DNA of 64,000 nt, from assembly GCF_000422425.1 (NCBI RefSeq), contig NZ_AULT01000011.1, positions 62,001 to 126,000 of the forward strand, given 5' to 3'. Under the pieces are notes generated by a model, which was not told where the DNA came from, made no database searches, and worked only from the letters and a program-made list of their open reading frames with translations. Every line of letters starts with the position of its first letter. The first letter of the stretch is position 1. The position numbers and the translations under genes are program-made. Shown here one piece after another: positions 9,195 through 20,217 of the stretch. Source of the DNA: Oceanospirillum beijerinckii DSM 7166. GTDB taxonomy: Bacteria > Pseudomonadota > Gammaproteobacteria > Pseudomonadales > Halomonadaceae.

Positions 9195-10049
9195 ATGTCC
9201 GATCACCTAAAGGGGCTAACCAGCCTGCATTTAGGGTTGCTGCTGTTTGGCGGTACCGCAATTTTTTCGCAGACCTTGCAGCTTAACGCTCTCGATCTCA
9301 CTACTTGGCGCTGTCTAATCGCAGCGGCTTTACTGCTGGGCTGGCTATCATTGCGGCGTAAGTCTTTACGTTTTGATAATCGCAAAGAATGGCTAGGTAT
9401 TGTCGGTTTATCTGTTTTAATGGGGCTGCACTGGGTCACCTATTTTCACTCCATGCAAATTGCGGGAGTGACCGTGGGTATGTTGGCACTGTTCACCTAT
9501 CCGGTAATCACGGTATTTCTGGAGCCTGTTTTTAATAAGACCCGCCTGCAGATACGTGACTTGTTTGCAGCCTTGTTGGTCGTTGGCGGTGTGGTAATGA
9601 TGACTCCATCACTCAACCCTGATGATCCTATCGCTATGGGAGTCTTCTGGGGTGTGATTTCAGCGTTGCTGTTCACTTTGCGTAACCTGACCATGAAAAA
9701 GTATTACAGCAGTCACAGCCCGGTAAAAACTATGGGCTGGCAGACACTGTTTGTCTTTATCATGTTGTTGCCGTTTAGTAGTGACGAGGTGTTATCACTG
9801 GATGCTGATCAGTGGCTCCAACTGTTATTGTTGGGCACTATCTTTACTGCTGCACCTCATACACTACTGGCCAATAGCCTACGCTTTCTGAAGGCGAGTA
9901 GTGTTAGCCTGATCTCCTGCCTGCAACCGGTTTATGGTGCGGTTTTGGCGTTTATCCTGTTGTCGGAGCAGCCAGAAGTAACCACTCTGCTAGGCGGCTG
10001 TTTGATTATCGCAGCAGCAGCTAATGAGACACTAAAGAAGAAAACTTAA
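9195..10049 (+). CDS. DMT superfamily permease with EamA domains
   Basis: Inner-membrane permease of the drug/metabolite transporter superfamily, 284 residues with about ten predicted helices arranged as two EamA repeats. Examples are the FGGTAIFSQTLQLNALDLTTWR start of repeat one and GTIFTAAPHTLLANSLRFL in repeat two. The substrate cannot be read from sequence; family members export amino acids, metabolites or toxic compounds. It follows the degenerate-GGDEF pair by 80 bases and may be in the same transcript. It converges with ubiX, and a long hairpin lies between them. Confidence 0.88.
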   Translation: MSDHLKGLTSLHLGLLLFGGTAIFSQTLQLNALDLTTWRCLIAAALLLGWLSLRRKSLRFDNRKEWLGIVGLSVLMGLHWVTYFHSMQIAGVTVGMLALFTYPVITVFLEPVFNKTRLQIRDLFAALLVVGGVVMMTPSLNPDDPIAMGVFWGVISALLFTLRNLTMKKYYSSHSPVKTMGWQTLFVFIMLLPFSSDEVLSLDADQWLQLLLLGTIFTAAPHTLLANSLRFLKASSVSLISCLQPVYGAVLAFILLSEQPEVTTLLGGCLIIAAAANETLKKKT

Positions 10050-10076
10050 GACTGGAAAAGTGTAACGATGTGACAC

Positions 10077-10107
10077 CTGTGCGAATTGAAAGCAGCCATT
10101 CGCACAG
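10077..10107. repeat. Perfect 10-bp inverted repeat between convergent genes
   Basis: CTGTGCGAAT and ATTCGCACAG form perfect 10-bp arms around an 11-base loop, in the 89-base gap between the plus-strand permease and minus-strand ubiX. No T-run follows on either strand, so it is not a textbook intrinsic terminator. It may still stop or stabilise converging transcripts. Confidence 0.55.
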
Positions 10108-10138
10108 ACAGACCAAAGATTAGATGAGCATGGTCAAA

Positions 10139-10771
10139 TTACGCCTCGCCCCATCTTGGCATCAGCTTTTGATCAAAGCCCAGCTGATCCAGAATACGGG
10201 CGACAATAAAGTCCACCATATCATTCACCGACTGCGGATTATGATAAAAGCCTGGACTGGCAGGCATAACCAGCGCGCCCATGCGTGTCAGAGTTAGCAT
10301 ATGCTGCAGATGCACTTCGTGGTAAGGCGCTTCCCTATGTACCAGAATCAACTGGCGACGCTCTTTTAGTGCGACATCTGCGGCACGCTCAATCAAATTA
10401 TTACTGGCGGCCGTAGCAATTGCAGATAGCGTTCCAGTTGAACAAGGACACACCACCATCTTATGAGGTGCACCGGAGCCTGATGCGACGGGGGACATCC
10501 AGTTTTCCCGACCATAGACCTTGATCTGATCGTCATCCGCATGAAAGCGTTCTAACAATGCAGCCTGCAGCTTCTGACTATCCGCCGGAAACTTCTCTTC
10601 TGTTTCCGTAGCGATGACCACATGCGCAGCCTTTGAAATTAACACGGAGACTTCGCAACCCAGCGCCACCAGACACTCGATTAAACGGATACCGTACTGA
10701 GCACCCGACGCGCCCGTTAGGGCCACTGTCACTCGTTCACGGTGCGGGGGAGATAAAAGATCTTTTTTCAC
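10139..10771 (-). CDS. ubiX: Flavin prenyltransferase UbiX
   Basis: Makes prenylated FMN from FMN and dimethylallyl phosphate, the cofactor for the UbiD decarboxylase of ubiquinone synthesis. The 210 residues show the family motifs TGASGAQYGIRLIE (about 18-31), VVCPCSTGTLSAIATAASNN in the middle and MPASPGFYHNPQSV towards the C-terminus. The start is a GTG at 10771, preceded by GGAAG. The ATG three bases upstream is out of use because it is followed by TGA. It lies 215 bases downstream of mpl on the same strand, a neighbourhood seen in several gammaproteobacteria. Confidence 0.95.
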   Translation of the reverse strand: MKKDLLSPPHRERVTVALTGASGAQYGIRLIECLVALGCEVSVLISKAAHVVIATETEEKFPADSQKLQAALLERFHADDDQIKVYGRENWMSPVASGSGAPHKMVVCPCSTGTLSAIATAASNNLIERAADVALKERRQLILVHREAPYHEVHLQHMLTLTRMGALVMPASPGFYHNPQSVNDMVDFIVARILDQLGFDQKLMPRWGEA

Positions 10772-10986
10772 ATCACTTCCAAATAAAACGGGGCCTCAGA
10801 TCAAGCCTATAGCCCAACCATCAACCCCGAGTGCACGACAATATAAGTATACTCTGTTCAGCGTCAATCAGATCATCAATGTGCGCTCTTCTTTTGGACA
10901 TGATGATTTGCACTGACTGTTATGACACTCTCTTTCCCTATATTTTACTCACTTTGAGTTTCTGGCGATTGCCATTCGGGAAAGAA

Positions 10987-12384
10987 TCACTGTGCTGCCA
11001 GCGCATCCAACAGCTTTTGATGAATACCACCAAAGCCACCGTTACTCATCACGACAATGCGATCACTGGGCTGACTTTGCTGCACCACACGCTTGATCAA
11101 ATGATCCAGGCCAGATACCAATTCCGCCGGTACCGGTGAGTTGGCGACTACGCTGCCCAGATTCCAGTTTAACCCCTCCGGCTGATACCAGAACACCTCA
11201 TCGGCGTGTTGAGTACAGTTCACCAACTGATCCTGCAGAGTACCCAGACGCATGGTATTGGAGCGCGGTTCGATGACGGCTATCAAACGTCCTGGCTCTT
11301 CACTTGCCTGATCCGCATCCATCAACAGTTGACTACGAGCACCATCTAATGTGGTGTTAATCGCCGTGGGATGATGAGCAAAATCGTCATACACCCGTAC
11401 ACCGTTCACCTCACCACGCAGTTCCATACGCCGTTTTACATTTTGGAATTCAGATAATCCCTGCGCTGCGATTTCAGGTGTAATACCCACATGACGAGCT
11501 GCGGCAATGGCTGCCAGGGCATTGGCAACATTATGCTGACCGGACAGGGACCAGTTCACCTCGCCCACTTCTTCACCTTTAAACAACACCTTAAACCGGC
11601 TGCCATCGGCTTTTAGCAATGTGGCCTGCCAGTCATCTTCCGAGGCCACTGACGGATTAAGAGCAATGCTTTGGGAATCGGTCCAGCAGCCCATATCCAA
11701 TACTTCGGAGAGTGCTTGGTTATTCTGGTGAATAATCAGGCCTTCACTGGGTACTGTGCGTACCAGGTGATGGAACTGACGCTGAATCGCATCCAGATCC
11801 GGGAAGATATCGGCATGGTCAAACTCCAGATTATTCATCACCAGTGTACGGGGTTGGTAGTGAACAAACTTGGAGCGCTTATCAAAGAAGGCGCTGTCGT
11901 ATTCATCCGCTTCGATAACAAAGAAGGGCGTCTCACCGATGCGCGCCGATATGCCAAAATTTTCTGGAATACCGCCCACCAGAAAACCCGGTGCCATCTT
12001 GGCGTATTCCAGTAACCAGGCCAGCATACTAGTGGTAGTGGTTTTGCCATGGGTACCTGAGACAGCCAATACCCAGCGCCCCTGCAGCACGTGATCAGAC
12101 AACCACTGCGGACCTGATGTATAGGGCAACCCCTTGTTTAAAACATATTCCACCGCCGGATTACCACGGCTCATAGCGTTACCGATAAGCACCAGATCAG
12201 GCGCTGGCTCCAGCTGCTGAGGATCAAAGCCCTGAGTAATCTCAATCCCCTGCTCCTCTAGCTGAGTACTCATGGGGGGATAAACATTGGCATCACAGCC
12301 TGTGACTTTGTGGCCCAACTCACGGGCCAACAGCGCCAGACTACCCATAAAGGTGCCACAGATGCCGAGAATATGCAGATGCAT
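10987..12384 (-). CDS. mpl: UDP-MurNAc:L-Ala-gamma-D-Glu-meso-DAP ligase Mpl
   Basis: Peptidoglycan-recycling ligase. It joins the tripeptide released from old wall to UDP-MurNAc with ATP hydrolysis. The 465 residues have the Mur ligase three-domain plan: an N-terminal Rossmann-like domain beginning MHLHILGICGTFMGSLA, a P-loop SGTHGKTTTTS at about 108-118, the central HxxxDAIQRQF region and a C-terminal domain with VRVYDDFAHHPTAI. The ATG at 12384 begins the typical MHIHILGICGTFMGG-type N-terminus. Transcription may continue to ubiX. A REP-like palindromic unit lies just upstream, between it and katG. Confidence 0.95.
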   Translation of the reverse strand: MHLHILGICGTFMGSLALLARELGHKVTGCDANVYPPMSTQLEEQGIEITQGFDPQQLEPAPDLVLIGNAMSRGNPAVEYVLNKGLPYTSGPQWLSDHVLQGRWVLAVSGTHGKTTTTSMLAWLLEYAKMAPGFLVGGIPENFGISARIGETPFFVIEADEYDSAFFDKRSKFVHYQPRTLVMNNLEFDHADIFPDLDAIQRQFHHLVRTVPSEGLIIHQNNQALSEVLDMGCWTDSQSIALNPSVASEDDWQATLLKADGSRFKVLFKGEEVGEVNWSLSGQHNVANALAAIAAARHVGITPEIAAQGLSEFQNVKRRMELRGEVNGVRVYDDFAHHPTAINTTLDGARSQLLMDADQASEEPGRLIAVIEPRSNTMRLGTLQDQLVNCTQHADEVFWYQPEGLNWNLGSVVANSPVPAELVSGLDHLIKRVVQQSQPSDRIVVMSNGGFGGIHQKLLDALAAQ

Positions 12385-12514
12385 GACTACTCCTGTAAAG
12401 ATGACGGCGGGAATAAAGATCGGTGCAGATTATCACGGCAGGGCAGATGCACTCAAAATATTCTCTAGCGACTAATGCCTCTGCCAGCTTGTCCCGCTAT
12501 TTAATACCAAACCA

Positions 12515-12629
12515 GATAAGTTGTTGTAGGTCGGAAAAGCCGCAAGGCGCCTTCCGACAATCATCCGGTATCGGAGTCAGTGTCGGATGGCGCTTCGCTT
12601 ATCCAACCCCTGAAATCAAGAAACTTATC
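12515..12629. repeat. REP/BIME-like composite palindromic unit
   Basis: Two REP-like units face each other. One starts GTAGGTCGGAAAAGCC at 12526 and ends TTCCGACAA at 12560. The other, 12581-12610, starts TGTCGGATGGCGCTTCGC and ends ATCCAACCCC. Read on the opposite strand it begins GGGGTTGGATAAGCG, resembling the first. An outer inverted repeat GATAAGTT (12515-12522) / AACTTATC (12622-12629) encloses both. This is the layout of a bacterial interspersed mosaic element. No other copy and no RAYT transposase is seen in this window. Confidence 0.7.
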
Positions 12630-12655
12630 GGGAACGGTATAATAGCCCCTCAGAC

Positions 12656-12683
12656 AAAAACGGCTACCTGATTGAGGTAGCCG
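12656..12683 (-). terminator. Intrinsic terminator after katG
   Basis: On the minus strand CGGCTACCT-CAATC-AGGTAGCCG (9-bp arms) is followed by TTTTTG, starting about 29 bases beyond the katG stop codon. Confidence 0.9.
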
Positions 12684-12711
12684 TATGCAGCGATAAGATA
12701 GACTCAGTCTT

Positions 12712-14952
<2,241 letters not shown>

Positions 14953-14958
14953 TTAGAA

Positions 14959-14969
14959 GTGGTCACCAC
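14959..14969. promoter_or_regulatory. Short palindrome upstream of katG
   Basis: GTGGT-C-ACCAC, a perfect odd palindrome, lies about 50 bases upstream of the katG start. It could be part of an operator; nothing more can be said from sequence alone. Confidence 0.25.
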
Positions 14970-15087
14970 ATTGCTAAGCGATCATTAAGAGTCGTATGCA
15001 AATCCATGGTGGTCCCTACAACGTGGGTATCTATTAAAGCTAGTCAGCTTTCTTCTAAAGTGATATCTGGATTTTCCTATCAGGGTC

Positions 15088-15102
15088 ATAGCCTTTACCT
15101 AT
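15088..15102. promoter_or_regulatory. OxyR-like half site in the katG-pfp intergenic region
   Basis: ATAGCCTTTACCTAT matches the OxyR half-element ATAGnTnnnAnCTAT with one mismatch. The second half-element, expected seven bases on, is not convincing. The rest of the 477-base gap (14911-15387) shows no gene. Confidence 0.3.
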
Positions 15103-15387
15103 ACTGCGGGTTAATTCTCAAGTACGGTTATTGGTAAAAAGCCTCTAATTCGCTGCGCCAGCCACTATTTTTTATTCAGGATAATGCACTAAGCTGCTGA
15201 AAAAACATTAGTTTAATAATTGAATGCTAAAAACCTGTTTTAGAGCCATGCAAAAGATGACAATTTCGAGTAAGATTGCCCGCATTTTTTCGTGGCTAAA
15301 AATACTAGGGCACAACTGAGGGCCGTGGTATTTAGCAACCTTTTTCATATATGAACCTAAGCGACTCTTCAGGAGCCTGATTCAGCG

Positions 15388-16653
15388 ATGAGCAAGCAAA
15401 ACGCATTTTATGCCCAATCCGGTGGTGTAACGTCCGTCATTAACGCCAGTGCCTGTGGTGTGATCGAAACTGCACGCAAACACAGCGACAAAATTGGCAC
15501 AGTCTACGCGGGACGTAACGGTATTATCGGTGCTCTGGTAGAAGAGCTGATTGATACCAATGCCATCTCTGATGACGATGTTGCTGCACTGCGCCACACT
15601 CCTGGCGGTGCTTTTGGTTCCTGTCGCTACAAGCTGAAAGATATCGATACGCATCGTGAGCAGTACGAGCGTCTGATCGAAGTGTTTAAAGCCCATGATA
15701 TCGGCTACTTCTTCTACAATGGCGGTAACGACTCCGCCGATACCTGTCTGAAGGTTTCTCAGATCTCTGAAAAGCTGGGTTACCCAATCAAGGCGATCCA
15801 TGTACCTAAGACGGTGGATAACGATCTGCCAATCACCGACACCTGTCCAGGTTTTGGTTCTGTTGCTAAATATATCGCGCTGTCTACTATGGAAGCGGGT
15901 CTGGATATCAAGTCCATGTGTGAGACCTCTACCAAGGTCTTTATCCTGGAAGTGATGGGTCGTCACGCGGGCTGGATCGCTGCTGCCGGTGGTTTGGCTC
16001 AACAGGCTGAAGATCAGCCACCACACATCATCATCTTCCCTGAGATCGCATTTGATCGTGCAGCCTTCATGAAGAAGGTTGATCAGAGTGTTAAAGATCA
16101 CGGCTACTGCGTCATCGTCGTTTCTGAAGGTGCGCACTACGAAGACGGCACCTTCCTGGCCGATGCGGGCACTAAAGATGCGTTTGGTCACACCCAGCTG
16201 GGTGGTGTAGCACCGACGCTGGCGAATATGGTACGTGAAGAGCTGGGTTACAAATACCACTGGGCCGTTGCGGACTATCTGCAGCGTGCTGCGCGTCACA
16301 TCTCTTCCAAAACCGATCTGGACCAGGCTTACGCTGTAGGCCAGGCGGCTGTAGAGATGGCTGTAGCGGGTAAAAACGCGGTTATGCCTGCGATTATCCG
16401 TACCAGCAATGCGCCTTTCGCCTGGACAATCGAAGAAGCGCCTCTGGATCAAGTGGCTAACGTTGAGAAGTTTATGCCACGTGACTTTATTACTGAAGAT
16501 GGCTTTGGCATCACTGAAGCGTGTCGTGAGTACCTGGAACCATTAATTCGTGGTCAGGCTGAACTGCCGTACGATGAAAAGACTGGTCTGCCTAAATACG
16601 TGCGTCTGGAGCATGTACTGGCTGAGCAAAAGCTGGAAAAATTTGAAGCTTAA
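15388..16653 (+). CDS. pfp: Pyrophosphate-dependent 6-phosphofructokinase
   Basis: Reversibly phosphorylates fructose 6-phosphate using pyrophosphate rather than ATP, serving glycolysis and gluconeogenesis. It is 421 residues long, larger than the ~320-residue ATP enzyme. Two features mark the PPi type: GGNDS at 112-116, with Asp at 115 where ATP enzymes have Gly, and PKTVDND at 140-146, with Lys141 where ATP enzymes have Gly. Further conserved blocks are PGFGSVAKY (about 155-163) and EVMGRHAGW (about 188-196). It stands alone with its own terminator. AGGAG lies 12 bases before the ATG, a rather long spacing, within the palindrome TCAGG-AG-CCTGA. Confidence 0.94.
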   Translation: MSKQNAFYAQSGGVTSVINASACGVIETARKHSDKIGTVYAGRNGIIGALVEELIDTNAISDDDVAALRHTPGGAFGSCRYKLKDIDTHREQYERLIEVFKAHDIGYFFYNGGNDSADTCLKVSQISEKLGYPIKAIHVPKTVDNDLPITDTCPGFGSVAKYIALSTMEAGLDIKSMCETSTKVFILEVMGRHAGWIAAAGGLAQQAEDQPPHIIIFPEIAFDRAAFMKKVDQSVKDHGYCVIVVSEGAHYEDGTFLADAGTKDAFGHTQLGGVAPTLANMVREELGYKYHWAVADYLQRAARHISSKTDLDQAYAVGQAAVEMAVAGKNAVMPAIIRTSNAPFAWTIEEAPLDQVANVEKFMPRDFITEDGFGITEACREYLEPLIRGQAELPYDEKTGLPKYVRLEHVLAEQKLEKFEA

Positions 16654-16706
16654 AACTTGTTCTTAAGAGCACTCTTAAAAGCGCTCTGAGTAACAATAAA
16701 AGCCCG

Positions 16707-16736
16707 AAAAACCCTATCACAAGATAGGGTTTTTTT
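16707..16736 (+). terminator. Intrinsic terminator after the phosphofructokinase
   Basis: ACCCTATC-ACAA-GATAGGGT hairpin flanked by AAAA before and TTTTTT after, about 55 bases beyond the stop codon. Confidence 0.93.
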
Positions 16737-16826
16737 ATGCCTGAGGATTGGTTATAACAGCAGGCGTCGGTAAAATCAGATCCGGTAGGTCTATACTGCA
16801 AACAGTTGCCCAGAAAGGAACGTGCA

Positions 16827-17588
16827 ATGAAAAAGTTTCTCGCCAGTCTGTTTCTGCTGTTTTTCTCCCTTAGTGCCCACAGCCAGATGATTCGTATTGC
16901 CACCGGTGAGTACGCCCCTCTTTGTTCCAGCTCTGCCAAGCATTATGGTTTTGTCAGTCATGTGATCGCTGAAGCCTTTGCCCGAGAGGGGCACTCGGTA
17001 GAGTTTGATTTTCTGCCTTGGAAGCGTGCTTTACATCAAACGGCTAACGGTGAATACGATGCCACCAGTTGGTGGGTGTATAGCGAAGAGCGCGCCGTTA
17101 ACTTCCTGTTTAGTGATACTGTGGTAACCAATAGCGTGCACTTTTTCTATGTAAAGGCGCATAACTATGACTTTGATTGGGAGCAGGTATCTGATCTCGA
17201 TACTTACCGAATCGGTTTTACCCGGGGGTATTTTTATACGCAGGCATTTACCGACTATAAAGAGAAGAACCCTGATCGCTTTGATGTTGTTAATACCGAC
17301 GAACAGAGCTTTAAACGCCTGATGTTAAAACGTATCGATCTTTTCCCTGTCAACGTAGTGGTTGGCCTGGAACTGCTACGCACCAAGTTTGGTCCTAATG
17401 TGATTCATCAGGTGGCCTATCACCCTCGCCCCTTAAGCTCTAAGGATGGCTTTATTCTGTTTCCGAAAAATAAAGCCGGGACAGAGCAGATTCAGAAAGC
17501 TTTTAATAACGGTCTTGCCAAGTTAAAAGCTGACGGTACCTATGATCAGATGTTGGAGAATCTGCTCTCTGGCTACTATTCAAAATGA
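16827..17588 (+). CDS. Periplasmic solute-binding protein, SBP_bac_3 (amino-acid type) family
   Basis: A 253-residue protein with a clear signal peptide (KKFLASLFLLFFSLSAHS, cleavage after SAHSQ at about residue 20) followed by a family 3 extracellular solute-binding fold: MIRIATGEYAPLC, then VIAEAFAREGHSVEFDFLPW. The ATG at 16827 is chosen because it starts the signal peptide and has AAAGGAA upstream. A frame from a TTG at 16806 would add seven charged residues. No ABC permease or ATPase gene is nearby, so it may be an orphan binding protein or, as for several marine relatives, a sensor-type periplasmic protein. The ligand is not predictable. Confidence 0.85.
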   Translation: MKKFLASLFLLFFSLSAHSQMIRIATGEYAPLCSSSAKHYGFVSHVIAEAFAREGHSVEFDFLPWKRALHQTANGEYDATSWWVYSEERAVNFLFSDTVVTNSVHFFYVKAHNYDFDWEQVSDLDTYRIGFTRGYFYTQAFTDYKEKNPDRFDVVNTDEQSFKRLMLKRIDLFPVNVVVGLELLRTKFGPNVIHQVAYHPRPLSSKDGFILFPKNKAGTEQIQKAFNNGLAKLKADGTYDQMLENLLSGYYSK

Positions 17589-17613
17589 GTGGGTCTATCT
17601 AAAAGATCAGCCG

Positions 17614-17655
17614 CATTGGGAGTCTTGAGCACTGATATATTTAAGACTCCTAATG
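17614..17655. terminator. Long hairpin between convergent genes (likely bidirectional stop)
   Basis: CATTGGGAGTCTT (17614-17626) pairs with AAGACTCCTAATG (17643-17655), 13 bp with a single G-T pair and a 16-base loop. It lies between the solute-binding protein (plus) and the chemoreceptor (minus). There is no strong T-run, so the terminator call is an inference from position and stem length. Confidence 0.5.
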
Positions 17656-17709
17656 TCAGGAAGCAATAAGAGCACCATAATTTTAAAGCCTTTTGGGCAT
17701 TAAAATGGA

Positions 17710-19602
17710 TCAGACCTTAAACTTGCTCAGTTCCTGGTCTTGTTGAGCCGCTAAATTAGCCATCGCCTGGCATTGCTTCTCCTGCTCCTGAGCCTGATCC
17801 GACACCTGTTCACTCAATGCTTTGATGCGTTGAGTATTGGCATTGATGTCATGGGTTGCTGCACTTTGCTGCTCTGCTACTGTCGCAATCTGTACCGTTA
17901 CCTGATTGATCTCACTGATATGCCTCCTTACTACAGATAATACATCACAGGCCTCTACTGCAACAGACTGGGCTTCAGATGCTTTATCCCGGCTGGTTAA
18001 GATGATCTTCTCGGCTCGCTGTACGCTACTTTGCAGATGCACAATCATATCGTGGATCTCTTCGGTGGATTGCTGAGTTCTGGCCGCTAAGGCTCTGACT
18101 TCATCTGCTACCACTGCGAAACCACGACCACTTTCTCCGGCTCGTGCAGCTTCAATCGCGGCATTCAGTGCCAATAAGTTGGTTTGTTCAGCAATGCCTG
18201 TAATTACTGTCAGAATGGATTCAATGTTATTGCTGTACTCCGATAATTCCTGGATGGTTGTTACCACCTGTTCCATATCATTAAACAGATCTGCCACGGT
18301 TTGTCGGGTATTTAGCATCACATTTGTCCCTTTATCCGCTAACTGGTCGGCGGCATGCACAGAGTTACTGGCTTGTTCAGCATGTTGTGCGACGGACTGT
18401 GAGGTTTGATGCATCTCGTGAGTGGCCAGGGCCAGTTTATCCAGTTCCTGCAACTGTGCGGCAATGCTGTCAGCAGCCGTAGAAGCTGATTGTGATGTGG
18501 ATTGGCTGTTATGATGTACATCTTTAGTGATCTGTTTAATGCGGCTAATCAAGCCCTGCAGGTGGTCAATAAAGTGATTAAAATCCTGGGATACCAAGCC
18601 AAACTCATCATTGGACTTGACGGACAAACGTTGAGTCAGATCACCTTCACCGCGGTTAATCTCCAGCAGCGAAGCATGTAAACCATGCAGTGGTTTGAGC
18701 AGAGCGATTACTGCGTAGTACAGCAGCACACAGCAGATCAGAGCGCTGATCACGGTGGCAATCATGGCATTGATACCCAGTTGCTGAGCATCGGCCATTA
18801 CCTTATCCTGCTCCAGCACAACGCCGATATACCAGTGTTTGCCGTACAGCTGCTCCAAAGGATGGAACGCGGTATAAACCGCTTGCCCCTGAGCCGAAGC
18901 TTCAATCAGATTATGATTCAGTTGTGGTTGATTACCGGCAAACTGATCACCTAATAGTTCAGATATCGATTTACCATAGAGGGTATTATCTGGGTGACTG
19001 ATAATGCGGCCATCCTGATTCAGCAGGAAAGCGTAGCCTGTACCGTTAAAGCTTAGGGTGTTCAGAGCTTCGGACACGGCTTTCAGACTCAGATCGCCAC
19101 CAAAAGCACCTTTAAATTCACCCTTGTCGTAGAAGTTTGCCACCGCTGAAATCAGTAGCTCACCGGATGTCGCGCCAATGTAGGGATTGGTTAGCACTGC
19201 CTGACGATGCTGCTTGGCTAACGGATACCAGGGGCGTTTGCGGGCATCGTAGCCTTCACTTTTGGAGTTGGGGTTATTGGAGATCTTTTTACCGTCTGTC
19301 TCCAGGCCGCCAAAAATTAATAGAAACTCTTTTTTCAACAGCGGGTTATCAAAGGTCTGCTGAATTCTGTCACGACTGAAATCCTGATTAATACTCTCTG
19401 CCATCATATCGATCAGACGTAGCTTGCCGTTTAACCAATGGGTAATCTGATGGCCTAAGATGCCCATCTCTTCCTGGGTGCTTTGTTCTGCTTTATCAAA
19501 CAGTGTCTGTCGGGCGCTTTGGTACTGTACCCAGGAGAAAATGGATAAAGTTGTGACCACAATCACGGAGGCCAGTAAGGCGATTTTATGGGATGTTTTC
19601 AT
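17710..19602 (-). CDS. Methyl-accepting chemotaxis protein with periplasmic Cache sensor
   Basis: A 630-residue chemoreceptor. A membrane helix near residues 5-25 is followed by a ~250-residue periplasmic domain with dCache features ([48 protein letters not shown]). A second membrane helix lies near 275-300, followed by a HAMP domain and the signalling hairpin. The hairpin tip [20 protein letters not shown] and [15 protein letters not shown] are intact, so it should couple to CheA/CheW. The ligand is probably a small organic molecule such as an amino acid, but this is only family knowledge. The start at ATG 19602 ([13 protein letters not shown]) is preferred over an in-frame TTG eight codons upstream. 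Confidence 0.93.
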   Translation of the reverse strand: MKTSHKIALLASVIVVTTLSIFSWVQYQSARQTLFDKAEQSTQEEMGILGHQITHWLNGKLRLIDMMAESINQDFSRDRIQQTFDNPLLKKEFLLIFGGLETDGKKISNNPNSKSEGYDARKRPWYPLAKQHRQAVLTNPYIGATSGELLISAVANFYDKGEFKGAFGGDLSLKAVSEALNTLSFNGTGYAFLLNQDGRIISHPDNTLYGKSISELLGDQFAGNQPQLNHNLIEASAQGQAVYTAFHPLEQLYGKHWYIGVVLEQDKVMADAQQLGINAMIATVISALICCVLLYYAVIALLKPLHGLHASLLEINRGEGDLTQRLSVKSNDEFGLVSQDFNHFIDHLQGLISRIKQITKDVHHNSQSTSQSASTAADSIAAQLQELDKLALATHEMHQTSQSVAQHAEQASNSVHAADQLADKGTNVMLNTRQTVADLFNDMEQVVTTIQELSEYSNNIESILTVITGIAEQTNLLALNAAIEAARAGESGRGFAVVADEVRALAARTQQSTEEIHDMIVHLQSSVQRAEKIILTSRDKASEAQSVAVEACDVLSVVRRHISEINQVTVQIATVAEQQSAATHDINANTQRIKALSEQVSDQAQEQEKQCQAMANLAAQQDQELSKFKV

Positions 19603-19895
19603 CGCTTTCTGACCCCTATACTTCAATGATTGTTATCAGATTGAGTTTCACTAAAGAGACAATCCTCCATCGCTCCTGATGCTCAAAAGCTTGTCCACTC
19701 ACTTGATCCCCTATCGTCACTGCTGCAGTCCACATAGACACCCACCTGATTTGATTTTTAGTTATGGTTTTTTGCTGGCTAATTAGCTCAAGCAAGGACT
19801 AGAGCAAGTCAGGTGCCAAGGATAGAGTGTTTCTAATCAATTGATTTAAAAGGGTAAATATATAAGAGGTTAAAGCACTGATAATGGAAGGGGTT

Positions 19896-20018
19896 ATAAC
19901 CTGAGTTATCGTTTAAACAAGCAGAAAGCTAATTTGATAATCTAACCTGTTGAAATAAAAGGATTTAATCAGTGTCTCAGCTGGGTATAACCTGGGTTAT
20001 TGCCATAACTTTGGTTAT
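19896..20018. promoter_or_regulatory. Triple ATAAC-N4-GTTAT operator-like array
   Basis: Three copies of the dyad ATAAC-N4-GTTAT occur: ATAACCTGAGTTAT (19896-19909), ATAACCTGGGTTAT (19987-20000) and ATAACTTTGGTTAT (20005-20018). The last two are 18 bp apart centre to centre and lie within a larger inverted repeat, GGGTATAACC...GGTTATACCC (19984-20023), followed by TTTTT. The array lies in the 615-base gap between the minus-strand chemoreceptor and the plus-strand cysteine-pair gene. It fits a dimeric repressor or activator site. The long hairpin could alternatively act as a terminator. Confidence 0.6.
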
Positions 20019-20217
20019 ACCCTTTTTATCCGGTGCAACGTTTTAAATTACTCCTGACACTCCCTGTCAGTAGGTTCCTCTTAGACTCTATTTATCGCCT
20101 GTCACGGGGCATCTCGACCTCAGATATGCAGAGACTCTGCTACAGGCCATAACCTCTTTTGTACAGTCAAACGACGAAAGAGATATTTAAATACCGCACA
20201 ATTAAGAGAATAAAGTC

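Noticed and set aside
10831-11139. Plus-strand frame between ubiX and mpl
   Set aside because: It extends into the antisense of mpl and shows no coding features.
15382-16452. 356-codon open frame on the minus strand
   Set aside because: It is fully antisense to the conserved phosphofructokinase gene and its product looks like composition noise (His/Arg/Thr-rich, no domain).
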